A DNA stretch of 64,000 bases. Origin: Botryococcus braunii (lineage: Eukaryota; Chlorophyta; Trebouxiophyceae). Positions 33,103 through 45,021 of this stretch are shown one piece after another. The notes below the pieces were generated by a model. That model was not told where the DNA came from and ran no database searches. It worked only from the letters and a program-made list of their open reading frames with translations. Position 1 is the stretch's first letter. The number at the start of each line of letters is the position of its first letter. The stretch is taken from contig KV908612.1 in the NCBI GenBank assembly GCA_002005505.1, forward strand, positions 1 through 64,000, read 5' to 3'. A program made the translations under genes and the position numbers.

Positions 33103-33796
33103 TGTTGAGTTCTGAGCATTTTTATTGAATGCCTTGTGCTTTAAGTGATCTTCATGTGTGCACTATTAGGATATGGGTCCATTGAGAACATAAGGTACCT
33201 TGAGACACGGCAGATTCTGGACGTTTTCGAACATAAGGTACAATCCTATCTAGATCACACGTTTGTCGGATGAACTCTTAAGGCTGCCCCACCGGAGTGA
33301 ATACCAACTGGTTGTGAAAGATGCTGGGCATTACCAGATGCTAGTCTTGTCCAACAGTTGTGTGTGACACTCAGCAGACAGTCGTACGGACTGTAGCTGG
33401 AGTAACTTCGTCTATTGACGACCTGTCTGCTTTGTACAGGTACGGTGCGGCAGTGTGTGTTGTATCATTGTTGCTATTGTGAGAGTGAACAAGCTTAGTG
33501 TACCCTGTAGCCACTCAAACAGACAGGGGACAGTGACTTCAGGGAGTATAGGCATGTACTTGAACGTAGCCGTCTAGAGCCTTATCTAGTGATTGCTTGA
33601 TCGGTGCTTGTGTACAAGATAATGATGTAACGTAACTGGTTGTGAAAGATGCTGGGCATTACCAGATGCTAGTCTTGTCCAACATTTGTGTGTGATACTC
33701 AGCAGACAGTCGTACGGACTGTAGCTGGAGTAACTTCGTCTATTGACGACCTGTCTGCTTTGTACAGGGAAAGCCGATTGCCCATAACCTTTCACA
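33103..33796 (+). repeat. E2 3' LTR
   Basis: 694 bp, preceded by GGCAAGGGGAAG and followed by TAAGC. It differs from the 5' LTR at several positions, for example GAGCATTTTTATT against GAACATTATTATT, and CATTTGTGTGTGATACTC in the second unit. Confidence 0.93.
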
Positions 33797-33801
33797 TAAG
33801 C

Positions 33802-34466
33802 AAGCAGACAGGTCGTAAGTTCGTGCCTCTCCAGCTACAGTCCTTGACGACTATCTGCTCTTTAGACACATGCAACTGCATGAACAAGACTGGCATCCTT
33901 ATGTGCCCAGTATCTTTCCAAACCAGTTCCGTTACATGTTGATCTGTCAATGAGCATCTACACACGGATAAGCTCCTGACGGCTGAAAGCAAGTACCTTC
34001 CTATACTCAATCAAGACTCCGTCCCTTAGCTGTTTGGGAGACTTGATTGTACACTAAGATGGTTCACTTACAAACAAGCAATCAAACATGAACACATTAC
34101 CAATACACACCCTGCGTCACCGCACCTGTAAGCAAGCAGACAGGTCGTAAGTTCGTGCCTCTCCAGCTACAGTCCTTGACGACTGTCTGCTCTTTAGACA
34201 CATGCAACTGCATGAACAAGACTGGCATCCTTATGTGCCCAGTATCTTTCCAAACCAGTTGCTCGACTATGCGGTGATCGCAGCTTTAATAGTCCTTTCA
34301 CACTAACGCGTAATCTAGATCAGATTGTACCTTATGTTCGAAATAGACCTCATCCGAACGTGTCTTGAGGTACCTTATGTGGATAGTGGACCCGTATCCT
34401 AATAACGTACATTTGAAGATCACCTAAAGCACAAGGCATTCTATAATGTATGTTCACAACTCAACA
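33802..34466 (-). repeat. D2 5' LTR, remaining 665 bp
   Basis: Continuation of the LTR begun at 12708-12743, ending plus-strand ACTCAACA at 34466. Contains the two units on the minus strand. Beyond it is non-LTR DNA, so 34466 is the outer end of element D2. Confidence 0.9.
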
Positions 34467-34804
34467 ATTACATATCATAGTTCATCTTGGTAACCAGCCT
34501 AGAAATCTAATACAATCTAAGTTACCTGCGTGGTGGCGGCACGGAGGGTGTTAGACGATGTCCTCTCTACTTGTGCGTTGTTAAGTAGACAAGGAACATA
34601 TACATACATGGACTGGTCAGCAACAGATTGAGAGACACCCGGAGTGCCACTATTGTTCCAACCAAGTGCCTTGCCCAACCGTGCACGCACAACAAAACCT
34701 TTATTCCACAAACGTGTCTGTAACTTGCGTTATGCTTGTCTACGTTCAAATTCATGTATTACCTGGCAGAACTTAGGGCACATCTCACTAACTAGTATTG
34801 TTTT
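34467..34804. other. unassigned DNA between two Copia-D LTRs
   Basis: 338 bp with no repeat family member, RNA gene or convincing ORF seen. This is probably host sequence flanking D2 and the target of solo LTR-D3. Confidence 0.5.
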
Positions 34805-35505
34805 TGTTGAGTTGTGAACATACATTATAGAATGCCTTGTGCTTTAGGTGATCTTCAAATGTACATTATTAGGATACGGGTCCACTATCCACATAAGGTA
34901 CCTCGAGACACGTTCGGATGAGGTCTATTTCGAACATAAAGGTACAATCTGATCTAGATTACGCGTTAGTGTGAAAGGACTATTAAAGCTGCGATCACCG
35001 CATAGTCGAGCAACTGGTTTGGAAAGATACTGGGCACATAAGGATGCCAGTCTTGTTCATGCAGTTGCATGTGTCTAAAGAGTAGACAGTCGTCAAGGAC
35101 TGTAGCTGGAGAGGCACGATCTTACGACCTGTCTGCTTGCTTACAGGTGCGGTGACGCAGGGTGTGTATTGGTAATGTGTTCATGTTTGATTGCTTGTTT
35201 GTAAGTGAACCATCTTAGTGTACAATCAAGTCTCCCAAACAGCTAAGGGACGGAGTCTTGATTGAGTATAGGAAGGTACTTGCTTTCAGCCGTCAGGAGC
35301 GTTCCGTGTGTAGATGCTCATTGACAGATCAACATGTAACGGAACTGGTTTGGAAAGATACTGGGCACATAAGGATGCCAGTCTTGTTCATGCAGTTGCA
35401 TGTGTCTAAAGAGCAGACAGTCGTCAAGGACTGTAGCTGGAGAGGCACAAACTTACGACCTGTCTGCTTGCTTACAGGATACGCCACTGCCCATAACCTT
35501 TTACA
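34805..35505 (+). mobile_element. solo LTR-D3 (701 bp) with TSD GTTTT
   Basis: TGTTGAGTTGTGAACATACA...CATAACCTTTTACA flanked by GTTTT (34800-34804 and 35506-35510). TATTAAA lies about 31 nt before the first unit. First unit ends CTTACAG before GTGCGG (35147). Second ends CTTACAG before GATACG (35478), with the pyrimidine-rich CTGTCTGCTTGCTTACAG, 331 nt apart. The AGCAGACAG/CTGTCTGCT stem is kept although the rest of the unit differs much from Copia-A. Confidence 0.93.
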
Positions 35506-35510
35506 GTTTT

Positions 35511-37112
35511 CCATCTGTAGACTGGCCACTATTACTCCACTGAGGGAACGGCACAAATATTAATTAACATAACACTACATCTCACTCACAGCCTCTGCGC
35601 TACAGGAATAAGATCGCGTGATTATATCTCCAATGGCTTCCCAGGATCTGGCCAAGTCGCGGCAAGGTCAGAAGGGAGCAACACGCACCTTGACACCGGC
35701 AAACATGGGCGTTGAACTAACTTCCGGGATATGACTGCACCCGTAGGTGCCATAGACCTGAACCTGAATATGCCAGTCCGCCCCCGGTCCAATTCGTTAC
35801 ATGGCAAAAGGAATCCGGATCGGACCAGCACTGTTCGTATTCAAGACACAGCTCGAAATAAAAGCAGCTCCCACATGATTGCAGATTGGCTACCATTTGA
35901 ACTCTTGAAAGTCAGACAGGGAAAGGCATGAGTCAGCTTAACAATCCACATGGCATAGCCACATTGCCTACATAAGAAGCTGCCACTGCGCAGAAATCCC
36001 ACCATCGCCAACAATGGTATTGACCCTACAAAACATTCTTAGAGAGGGCAAGGGCAGGGATCAACTAGCATCATAAACATGTTTCGGAACGATAGCCCGA
36101 CCGTATCATCGCAAAGCATAAATACATCATTTACAGATACCAATCATAATGACCAGATTGCCTATATCTGCCACTCTTGCTCACAAGCTCCATCCTTGCA
36201 TTTACGTTCCAAAGAAAGCCAGACGACTTCAATTTCACAGAAACCTTGAGTATCTGACGAAAGCTCGATATAGCCTTAAAATCCAACACTTCCATGGTCT
36301 ATTGACGCCCGCTACTTTGATCACCCGCTACTTTGATCATGGCTTTCAGTGTCAGCGAAAACATTATGGCTTTCGAGCAGCAACAAATATAGGAAGTCTG
36401 GCGTCAGACATTACTCTTGAAGAGATGGTGTACGTGTGCCCATCAGATTCCCTGACATGAAAACCTAATAATAACAGGCACTCAAAGCGCCACTATGTTC
36501 CAAACTAGCATGTGCTGCAAATGTAAAAAAATGCACCACCAGAATGGTGAATCGGCAAAAACACACACTGACAGATGTATAGCAAGTTGATGTCATTGAC
36601 AACATGCTTGATTCATAAACAAACATGGCATGTCTATTCAATTGACACCGCTCTGCCTGTGTCAAAAGAGGGTCCAGCCTGCAACATGTCACTCACAGAA
36701 CACAATCTGTCTCAGTGCTCCCAAAAGTGGTGCATGATCAAAGCCATGGGTGAAGAAATGAAATGACTGTTGCGTTTTTCCATGGTGTCAAAAGGCCTTT
36801 AGCAGTGGCCAACAGCTTGATACTTGACAGCGACTGCCAGACAAGCTATGCGAGCAGGCTTGCAGGTTGAGCAGCGGCATTATTGTCTATTTATGCCTTG
36901 AAGAACATCTGCAGGCGCAACTCCTTTTGATAACATCGTTTTGATCCAACCTGCAGTTCACCGCAGAAAAATCAATGAGTGCATTCCAGACAGCCAATCA
37001 TCACGTGTGGAGCTGTCTCCGGAGCTTTATACCGAAGAATGCTAAGTGAGGGAACTGGACAATCCAACAGTACGAGACCACAAGCTTTCTCAGCAGCGTG
37101 CCACCACAAGTG
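35511..37112. other. mostly unassigned host-like DNA
   Basis: 35520-35550 (CTGGCCACTATTACTCCACT then GAGGGAACGGCAC) resembles the minus strand of an LTR-B start and is a likely old scrap. The rest has only short unsupported frames. A perfect 16-bp tandem repeat CCCGCTACTTTGATCA lies near 36308-36339. No RNA gene seen. Confidence 0.45.
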
Positions 37113-37232
37113 CCCCCCCCCCCCCCCCAGGGGGGGAAGCCGCACATACATACACTTATTCCATGTCACCTGTCCAATCTTCAACCCATCTCCTCCCAAG
37201 CCCGGGGGAAGCCGCCCGGGGGGGGGGGGGGG
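37113..37232. repeat. poly-C and poly-G runs with repeated GGGGGAAGCCGC
   Basis: A run of 16 C (37113-37128) is followed by AGGGGGGGAAGCCGCA. About 90 bp further on, CCCGGGGGAAGCCGCCCGG leads into a run of about 14 G (37219-37232). The two runs could pair as a large hairpin or form G-quadruplex DNA. Simple-sequence feature; no coding signal. Confidence 0.85.
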
Positions 37233-37861
37233 AAATTGCAGATCATGTCTATCACATTCACAAACATTATATTTATGCCAGTCCCCTCCCATTCCCTCTC
37301 GCTACCACAGGGGCATGGCACCTGCTTCTTCCCACCTCCTCTCATGCCTCTAATGTCTTTCTCTCTTTTAAGTAACACGCTATTTTGCAACAGATGGCAC
37401 CTGCGGAGGGGAAGAATTAAAAGAGACAAAAACGCTCCAATTTCAGCCCTCGTACTTCAGGCGCTTCTCGGGTGGTTGCTGATACGAAGGACGGCAAAAC
37501 TTACCTGCAACATCAGGACAGAGGAAAGCCCGTCTGCGTAACTCCTGAAGGGCCTCATTGTCTGCCTGTAAGGCTTCAGCCTAGGATCCCACAAATGCAT
37601 ACCCAGTAATGTCAGACTCATACAGCCATACCACAGCACGTCCCCTAAGAACCATCAGTTGAAGACAAGACTCTTAGCAAATTTCGACTGCGCCGCAAAA
37701 GGCACCACATGTGAAAATTAGGAGGAGACCAGAAGAAGACCCTGACTAGGGAGCCATAGATACAAGTTTTGGGTGTGCACTGTCAGTAGGCAAGTGGAAA
37801 TGGAAGGAAACGATTCAAAGAATGGGAGGTACTGGATCAGCAGTTCCTGTTGATACAGCAA

Positions 37862-38232
<371 letters not shown>

Positions 38233-39015
38233 GAGGACCTGCATCCCAATGCATGCACGAAGGACAACGGCCCCGCCAGAGCAGTATATGCATACTCCGC
38301 ATGAGACAAGGAGCAAACAAAACAAGACGAATGAGATCAGGGTCACAATTGGCAGTTCCTACGCCACCTCCAATGATATTGAAGCTGTACCTCAAGGGCT
38401 AATTGGTCAATGTGTGCTTTCCGCTTGTAGTATGAAGACAACGCTGTTTCCCGGTTCCGCTGCCGCCTGCCGACAACCCCCCCTTCCCCCTCAAAAGAAA
38501 ACTTGCCTTGGAGCCTGCCTTTACAACCCGCATTTCCGCTTACCTCCTCACTGACCCAACTTGCTAAAGCAAACAAGCAAGCCAGAAAAGTCGCAAAAAG
38601 GCACTTGCCACAGCCTTGCCTGCAATAAAGCAGCAGTAAGAGTAAGCTGCTAAGGGTCAGTCTTTTACTGCACCACTTGAGAGCAACACCCCTGCACCTA
38701 ATGCATGACACGTCTCCCACGATATCTATAACAGCGATCTCTGCAGTCGAGCAGCCTCCACTCTCTAACCCGTGGAGCAAGAGAGCCAGAGTCATCTCTG
38801 CAGCATAATGATTATCCAGGCAACAAGCCCTGTAAATCTCCACAAATCTGACCATCCAGTTTCAAAACCACAAATTTGTTAGTTAGGGGATGGCATGCCA
38901 TCTGCGAAACTGCGCCCTATTGCATTCAAGACACAGTCTACCCACACACACGCGCCCGCTAACGCACGCAAACACACACGCACGGGTGCACCCCTGACCA
39001 AACAATCAGGAGACA

Positions 39016-39016
<1 letters not shown>
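38233..39016. other. unassigned DNA between microsatellites
   Basis: No repeat family, RNA gene or convincing coding frame seen. Frames here have no conserved motif and partly read into the microsatellites. Confidence 0.5.
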
Positions 39017-39086
<70 letters not shown>

Positions 39087-39103
39087 GCGCACACACACAC
39101 ACA
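39017..39103. repeat. (CA)n with a (CG)n core
   Basis: (CA)n from 39017 to 39071, (CG)n from 39072 to 39090, then (CA)n to 39103. The same CA-CG-CA layout recurs at 43104-43290. Alternating purine-pyrimidine DNA able to adopt Z form. Confidence 0.95.
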
Positions 39104-40871
39104 GCACGAAGACAAGAGTGAGTGGGGGGGGGGGAGGGACGGGGGGCAAGAGAGAACAAGGGGTAATGGGGGGTCCAGCGAGCGCATACGCGTGCGCTTG
39201 TGCATGTTTAAGGCTGCAGAAAGTCTGTCTGACACTACGCAAGAGGTTTTGCCCCCACCTCCCCCCTCCCTCCATCTCTCGCTCACGATCTGCTGATTCA
39301 CCCCCTCCCTCCCGCCCGAGAAGCAGGGGCTTGAAACAAAAGCCAACCGCCCGGTCCATGTTCTGGGCACCAGCTTCCGAAGGAGCACCAGCACGGCAGT
39401 GAAGGTTGAGCAAAGCCAGCAAAGAGGAGCCCAGGTGCATGCATGACACTCCTGCAGCTGTGACAATGGGGGCTTGCAGGATAGTAAGATACAATAATGA
39501 ACCTCCCCACGAGGGCGATTGAATGAGCAGGGAGATGATGGACCTCATGGCAAGTGCCTCCTCCTGGTTCACGTAGCTGTACTTTGGCTTTGCCCCACGC
39601 TGCTTCTTTCGGGGAGAAGGCCAGGGCGGGGTGCCGGCCTGCCCCGCAACAACAGGCCTCGCTCCACCTTCATTCTGCTGATTTACTCCTGCTCCTCCAG
39701 CACCTCTGAGCACCTCAGAGCAGCCACGGTGTCCATGCTAACCCCCCACGGTACCTCAGAGATAACGCACCCCCAGTCACTCCTACTCCATCACTTCCTC
39801 ACTGAGCCTGAATCACCCACTCAAGCAATTCATATTATGCAACTGTGCTTGCAGCATGCAGCCTAGAAAAGCTGTTCTACCACAGCCCTCCCTCAATAAC
39901 AAACCACTGCAGCTAACTCATCATCAAGAGGCTCAAGAAATTATGTAGCCGGTTATCAAGCGCGTTGAGATGGCTTAGAAGCAGTGTAGGAGCTATCCAG
40001 ACAAGTCAGGGGGAACATATTGATCTCAAACATTGCTAAACTACTTCACAATTGTGAAGAAGCACTTACTTGGGGAGCCTAGAAAGTAGGCTATCCCCTT
40101 CAGAGGCCCCCAAAGTAAGACACACAGCCTTATGAAGGGGTAACACTACATGAAAACAAGACATACAGCCACATCCTACACAGCTGCATTTCAACAGGCC
40201 AATGTCTTGCATTGTAATCGCCAGCAACGGCAAAAACAGAGCAATGGCTTCAATATCAAACAAAAGAGATGGTAGCACCTTTCAAACACATTGTTTCATT
40301 TGCACAACATGCAACGGCTTTCTGCTTCAAAAGTCAAACCTGTAACCTTTCCACATTAATAGGCACCCCCTTGCCAAGAATTTCAGACCACCTACAACTT
40401 CCTATACAAGAAACTACACTACCATCCACCAGGGGAGCCATTGCAAACTAAAATTTCCATTTTACATCACCTTCTGCCCAAACTAGCAACAGCCATCAAA
40501 AGGCACGTGATTAGATTGAGGTGCAGAATGAGCAGAAAATCCCAGCACAGGTCCTAGATGCACGGAACACCGCAACTGCTGTTGTTAATAGACACTTCTG
40601 CTTCTTAACAACAGCACTTTGCAAAGACACAGCTGTCACGCTAGATGTGAAAATGATGAGGCCCTCCGCAAGCAGCACTAATGCAAGACAAACAGCATTA
40701 CTTGCAAGGAAATACAGCTGTCCAACACAACGGTCAGCATGCAGATCAAACCCTATCGTGATGGGTACGTACGTATGCAGGAGAAACGTCCACATGGTCC
40801 TGGCCACGAACCCGCACCCCTCCCCTTGTTCTCCCCTCTCCCCCTCTGTCCTGCACATTTGCAAAATTCCG
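39104..40871. other. unassigned host-like DNA
   Basis: Contains a short G-run (39123-39133) and purine/pyrimidine-rich stretches. It could hold downstream exons or introns of the minus-strand gene candidate at 40872-41915. I cannot identify any from sequence alone. Confidence 0.45.
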
Positions 40872-41915
40872 CTACAAGATGCAGCAGCGACTCGGAAAAC
40901 AAGCAAGAGGATGAAAGGAAAACACACCTAATGCCAGTGCGAGGTTGTATATGCGAGGTCGTCCGCGCCTTCTCAGGCAGGGGCTGCCGTCAGCAGGCTG
41001 CAGCGCTACACTTGCGGTCTCCCTACTAGAGACTGCAGGGCTTGTTGTTTTCCCCAGCCTTACAAGGCAGTCAGCACACTGAACTGAACGAGTGCGTGAA
41101 GAGCTGTGCGGGATCTTCCCCACCGACAACATGGGCGGACCCTGCAAGAGGGCTGACATACAAACGGCGCCGGGCATTTGCTTTGCATCCATGACACGCC
41201 CTTCAAGGTCACACAAGCCTGGGTAGATCCTGGCCTGGGAAAAGAGTGCATCGTCCGGGGTGCCTAGTTCCTCAACAAGGCAGGGGAGATCTGGGTCGGA
41301 TACGAAAGATGGAGGGATATCCGCCAGATCACCACAGGTCAACTCAAGATAAAGCAACTTCGCCAAGGGATCTAAGCCTGGTTCAAGAATTCCTGATGTT
41401 CCACTGCTGCTTGTAGGTTTGCAGGGGTTGAGGTGGCCTGTGGACTGGAGCCACTCAAGCGGGGGAACTTCATCATCGAAGCTGTGGGTACTGCTTCCAA
41501 CAGGGACGATAGTCGAGGCTTGGACAGATCTATCTTCTTTGGCAAGGCCTAAAACAGGTGAAGGTCCCGTGGATACACATTCCCACACGGAGGGTTGTAT
41601 GTAATCCAAATTGGCTGTGCTACCACAAGGTGTTGGGTATGGAAGACTTTCGTTACGCTCCTCCACGCACGAACTCTGCACGTCTTCGCTAATTCCGACA
41701 TCCTCGACAGTTTCTCCCGAAACATTTGCAGGCAGGTGGAAGCCGCAGGGGGAATCAACAGCTCGACTGTAATCGCTAGAATGTTTCGAAGCGTAGACTT
41801 CTTGGCACGTGTCTTTATAGCCTTCAGATGAGGCGTCAAGTTCAACAGCGACGTCCTCTGCGACGGAGAAAGGTAAGTTGAACCTGGAACGCCGAAGCCC
41901 ACTGAGATCGCGCAA
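40872..41915 (-). CDS. candidate host exon, Ser/Pro/acidic protein with AT-hook-like motif
   Basis: The only long open frame in the non-transposon part that is not a simple repeat: 347 codons on the minus strand. Composition is mixed and protein-like (Ser, Pro, Asp/Glu, scattered Cys), with no transmembrane segment in the main part. Near its end is RRRGRPRIY, an AT-hook-like core (RGRPR). Shortly after, TTAG before GTGTGT (near 40942) could be a 5' splice site, which would make the last residues intronic. Upstream, TGCAG before GTTGCG could be an acceptor, so this may be an internal exon. I recognise no family. A regulatory or nuclear protein is possible; a chance frame is not excluded. Its 5' side has a cluster of GGCGAAA motifs at 42815-42920. 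Confidence 0.4.
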   Translation of the reverse strand: MRDLSGLRRSRFNLPFSVAEDVAVELDASSEGYKDTCQEVYASKHSSDYSRAVDSPCGFHLPANVSGETVEDVGISEDVQSSCVEERNESLPYPTPCGSTANLDYIQPSVWECVSTGPSPVLGLAKEDRSVQASTIVPVGSSTHSFDDEVPPLEWLQSTGHLNPCKPTSSSGTSGILEPGLDPLAKLLYLELTCGDLADIPPSFVSDPDLPCLVEELGTPDDALFSQARIYPGLCDLEGRVMDAKQMPGAVCMSALLQGPPMLSVGKIPHSSSRTRSVQCADCLVRLGKTTSPAVSSRETASVALQPADGSPCLRRRGRPRIYNLALALGVFSFHPLACFPSRCCIL

Positions 41916-42814
41916 CCTGCACCCAATGCGCCCAAGCGCTTCCCCGCGCAGGTATTATCCTGATCGGGTTTTGAGGGTTTGATCTCAGCCGGAAGCCCAT
42001 GGGTGAGGGACAACCAGCACCCCTAGCGCCTTTATGAGTCAGAACGGTCTGCAGGTAAGTGAGACTCGTAACATTGGAAAGCAGAAAGACCCTGCACAAA
42101 GCAAGACACAGAAACACAACCAACAAGGGTGCTACGACCACCTTATCTGAAGCTCTTGCCCACAATCTCCGCTATGCAGGCATGGAAAGGCACGCATAAG
42201 ATATTCTTACCCAGGGCTGTACTGAAGGGATTGTGCAGGCCGCGCACGACATGCAGATGACCACATTGAAAGCCCTACCCACAGCGCTCCGCAGCTTCTC
42301 CCTTTTCATCACCCATCAAGTTCGGACTCTGCACCAAAAGCAGTGGGATCTGTTACTGCTGAAAACAACATCTGAGGATGACGCGAAATATGAAAAACTG
42401 TGGAAGTGCCGCAGACTCACGTGCTTCACATCAAGAGACCACGACGAAGTCGCGACATCTCATTGTATCGCCTTACAAGCTATGCCTTACACATGACGCC
42501 CCTGATCGCTTTCAAGGTCCGTCAAGAATACGTAAGCCACCGAACTTTGATGTGTTTTGACCGACAGTCAACAAGACAATCCGATAGGCAATCCAGTAAA
42601 GCCCTCCCCCGCTCAAGCCCTGCCCTGGCAGATTTCTAAAAAGGTTTTAAGTCTCTTTATGTGCCTGTGTGAATTCTATCCTTTCGTCGGCAGCCTCCGT
42701 AGAACGTCATCGGGGTCCAGCGTTCCGCGACGAATTCCGATAGGTCGCCGACCAGCCAATCAGAGGCAGGTGTGCCGGGTTCATCCCCTAGTCTAAAGTA
42801 CTAGCAGGGTTCGC

Positions 42815-42921
42815 GGCGAAAAGAATGGCGTGAGGCGAAAAGCGGAACTCCTGGAGGGGCCTGAGGCGAAACTACTCAGGCCAGGCGAAAGTTTTCTGAT
42901 AGCATATCCTTGTAAGCGAAA
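42815..42921. promoter_or_regulatory. cluster of GGCGAAA motifs with a hairpin
   Basis: Within about 105 bp, GGCGAAA occurs at 42815, 42834, 42863 and 42883, with AGCGAAAA at 42914. Two of them sit in or beside a perfect inverted repeat GGCCTGAG...CTCAGGCC. On the minus strand the motif reads TTTCGCC, similar to E2F-type sites. It lies about 900 bp upstream of the minus-strand exon candidate. A promoter role is inference only. Confidence 0.35.
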
Positions 42922-43101
42922 ACATTCTGAGTCCATCTGTGTAGCTCACATGCCCCAAAACGTTTTTTCACCATAGACTAACAGGATTCATTGAAATGGC
43001 CATCACAACTGGTAGCATACACACTAAAAAACGCCACAAACTAACACCCTGCTGGTGCAGTCACCCTGCAATCAATCTGATGAGTCTTCTCCAGTGCTTT
43101 T

Positions 43102-43103
<2 letters not shown>

Positions 43104-43188
<85 letters not shown>

Positions 43189-43232
43189 TTCATGCATTCC
43201 CCCCGGTACACGCACGCACACACGTGCGCGCG

Positions 43233-43290
<58 letters not shown>
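43104..43290. repeat. two (CA)n arrays with a (CG)n core
   Basis: (CA)n 43104-43185, a short gap with CCCCCGGTACACGCACGC, CGTGCGCGCGCGCGCGCG (43223-43240), then (CA)n to about 43290. Same design as at 39017. Confidence 0.95.
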
Positions 43291-43291
<1 letters not shown>

Positions 43292-43770
43292 CCTCCCCAT
43301 CCATAAATTCCACACTGCAGCTGCATATTAAATTGAGAACCCAGGGAAATGAGGCTCTTAAAAAGAGTGCTGTGAACGCAGTTGCTCAACATCACAGCTG
43401 ACTTCAAATATTGCAGCCGGTCGAACTGTTTGGGCAGTGTTCTCCACTGTCCTTGCTGTTGCAGAGGTCTGAACGAGATAATTAAAAATGGCATTCTGCA
43501 TGTCAAAGCCATCCCAATTCCCCAGCAGTAGTTCCGTGAAGGAGATGGGCTTGCCTTGCCGGCTATCGGAGATCTCCGATCATCCCGAAACCCGCGGCCA
43601 ACAGGCCAAGTTTTGCTGTAATGGCATCATCAAAATAGAATTTGTAGAATTTGAAGTTAAAATGTTACTCCCTGTAACTCACACTCTTTAGAGTAAGTGA
43701 ACTGTGCCCAACAAAAGCTTGCAGAAGTGGACGAAACACGACCAAGCAAACGGGACAGGAGCTTGATAAG
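43291..43770. other. unassigned DNA before the right nest
   Basis: No convincing gene or repeat seen. It ends at the outer LTR of B2. Confidence 0.5.
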
Positions 43771-44502
43771 TGAACAATTCTGAGTGTGGCGTTTCCTGTA
43801 TGACCCGGGCACGAAGGGTGATTAGCTCGTCGGCACTCTTGTTGTGTGTAGGAGAACAAGCAGTGACCGAATGTGAATGAGGACTTGATAGGCAACAGAC
43901 AAGAGATAAGCACCCGAAGTGCCTTTAATGTCCCAATCAAGTCATTACAATGCTACTTGCTTTCTCTCATCACTCCGTAATTCAAACTACTCAATCTACG
44001 TAACTACCGATAGTCTGCATTACCAGTGTTCAATGAGCAAAAGCATTAGCACCAACTTAATAACATTACCTAGACCTTTTCCTAACCAATTGTCAATGAG
44101 GCTTCTATCTCTCAACGTCAGGTTACCTGTATGACCCGGGCACGAAGGGTGATTAGCTCGTCGGCACTCTTGTTGTGTGTAGGAGAACAAGCAGTGACCG
44201 AATGTGAATGAGGACTTGATAGGCAACAGACAAGAGATAAGCACCCGAAGTGCCTTTAATGTCCCAATCAAGTGCCTCGTCCTTGCACGCCGGCGTCATA
44301 AATCCTTTCTAGCAAACCGTGTCCAATTACCTCGTTCTCCCTAATCTATGCGAAATTGGTCTAGATTGATTCTGGCAGAACACCTAGGTTCTGCCACCTA
44401 TTACTCATTCTAATGAATGTTCCCGCTGGTTAATCCGAGCTGATCTGGCCACTATTACTCTTCTGAGGGAAAGGCACCAAATGTTCTTTCACTATTATAA
44501 CA
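43771..44502 (-). repeat. B2 3' LTR (Copia-B/C type)
   Basis: 732-bp minus-strand LTR, ending plus-strand CACTATTATAACA at 44502 and followed by the purine tract in reverse (CTTCCCCTTGCC). Its two units (about 43794-43942 and 44126-44273) share B2-specific variants (GCCGACGAGC, TTGTCTGTTGCC, ACATTAAAGG). It marks the left edge of the right nest. Confidence 0.88.
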
Positions 44503-45021
44503 CTTCCCCTTGCCTTTTCCTCACAAAAACTTGGCCAAACCAAGAGCCTCACGATGTCCTTGAAATATCTGCCTTGTTAAAGGCTTGGTGAAGATATCTG
44601 CTACATTCCTGGCTGAGGGAACGTATTTCACATCAACCTGACCCAAAGCAATAGCTTCGCGCGCAAAGTGGAAGCTGATTGCAATATGCTTGGTATGCGT
44701 TGAGAACACTGGATTTCTGAGATGATTGATACATCCCTGATTATCACAGTGAATCTTGACTGTCCACGGGGAAATGCCAATTTCCTCGAGGAAGCCCTTC
44801 ACCCAATTAGCCTCCTTGACAGCTGCACTTGCTGCCATGAACTCAGCTTCTACAGTGGAGGTGGCCACTGCAGACTGCTTCTTGCTACCCCAAACTACAG
44901 CCCCTCCAAACACGCGGATGACATAACCTGTAGTGGAGAAGCGATGATCTTGATCACCACCATAATCAGCATCTACAAAGCCTTCTAACTCTGTATCCTT
45001 CCCTCCAAGAATCAGAGCCAG
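44503..45021 (-). pseudogene. B2 RNase H fragment
   Basis: Minus-strand end of Copia-B pol: [28 protein letters not shown]... , DNQGCINHLRNPVF, and C-terminus HREALGLAKFL with stop at 44521. Very similar to B1 62990-63534. Cut at 45021 by E3. The rest of B2, if present, lies beyond the window's right end. Confidence 0.92.

Larger units (their letters stand above)
12744..33796 (+). mobile_element. Copia-A element E2, interrupted by Gypsy G1 and a solo LTR-B
   Basis: Full-length Copia-A: LTRs 12744-13437 and 33103-33796 (694 bp each), TSD TAAGC (12739-12743 and 33797-33801), primer site 13438-13451, gag-pol from 13828. G1 (16435-29759) sits in the region after integrase. A solo LTR-B (32336-33040) sits near the end of RNase H. 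The LTRs differ at several sites, so E2 is older than E1. The frame has several lesions (see its parts), so E2 is dead. Confidence 0.94.

Noticed and set aside
36149..36460. 103-codon plus-strand frame
   Set aside because: Contains a recent 16-bp tandem repeat and no recognisable motif; composition not protein-like enough to call.
38879..39713. Minus-strand frames of 195-235 codons near the (CA)n tract
   Set aside because: They depend on the microsatellite for length, overlap each other in different frames, and have no conserved motif.
43785..44502. Pair of short minus-strand ORFs with shared sequence in the B2 LTR, considered as a duplicated peptide gene
   Set aside because: The shared part is the duplicated LTR unit, which is explained as an RNA/DNA-level feature.
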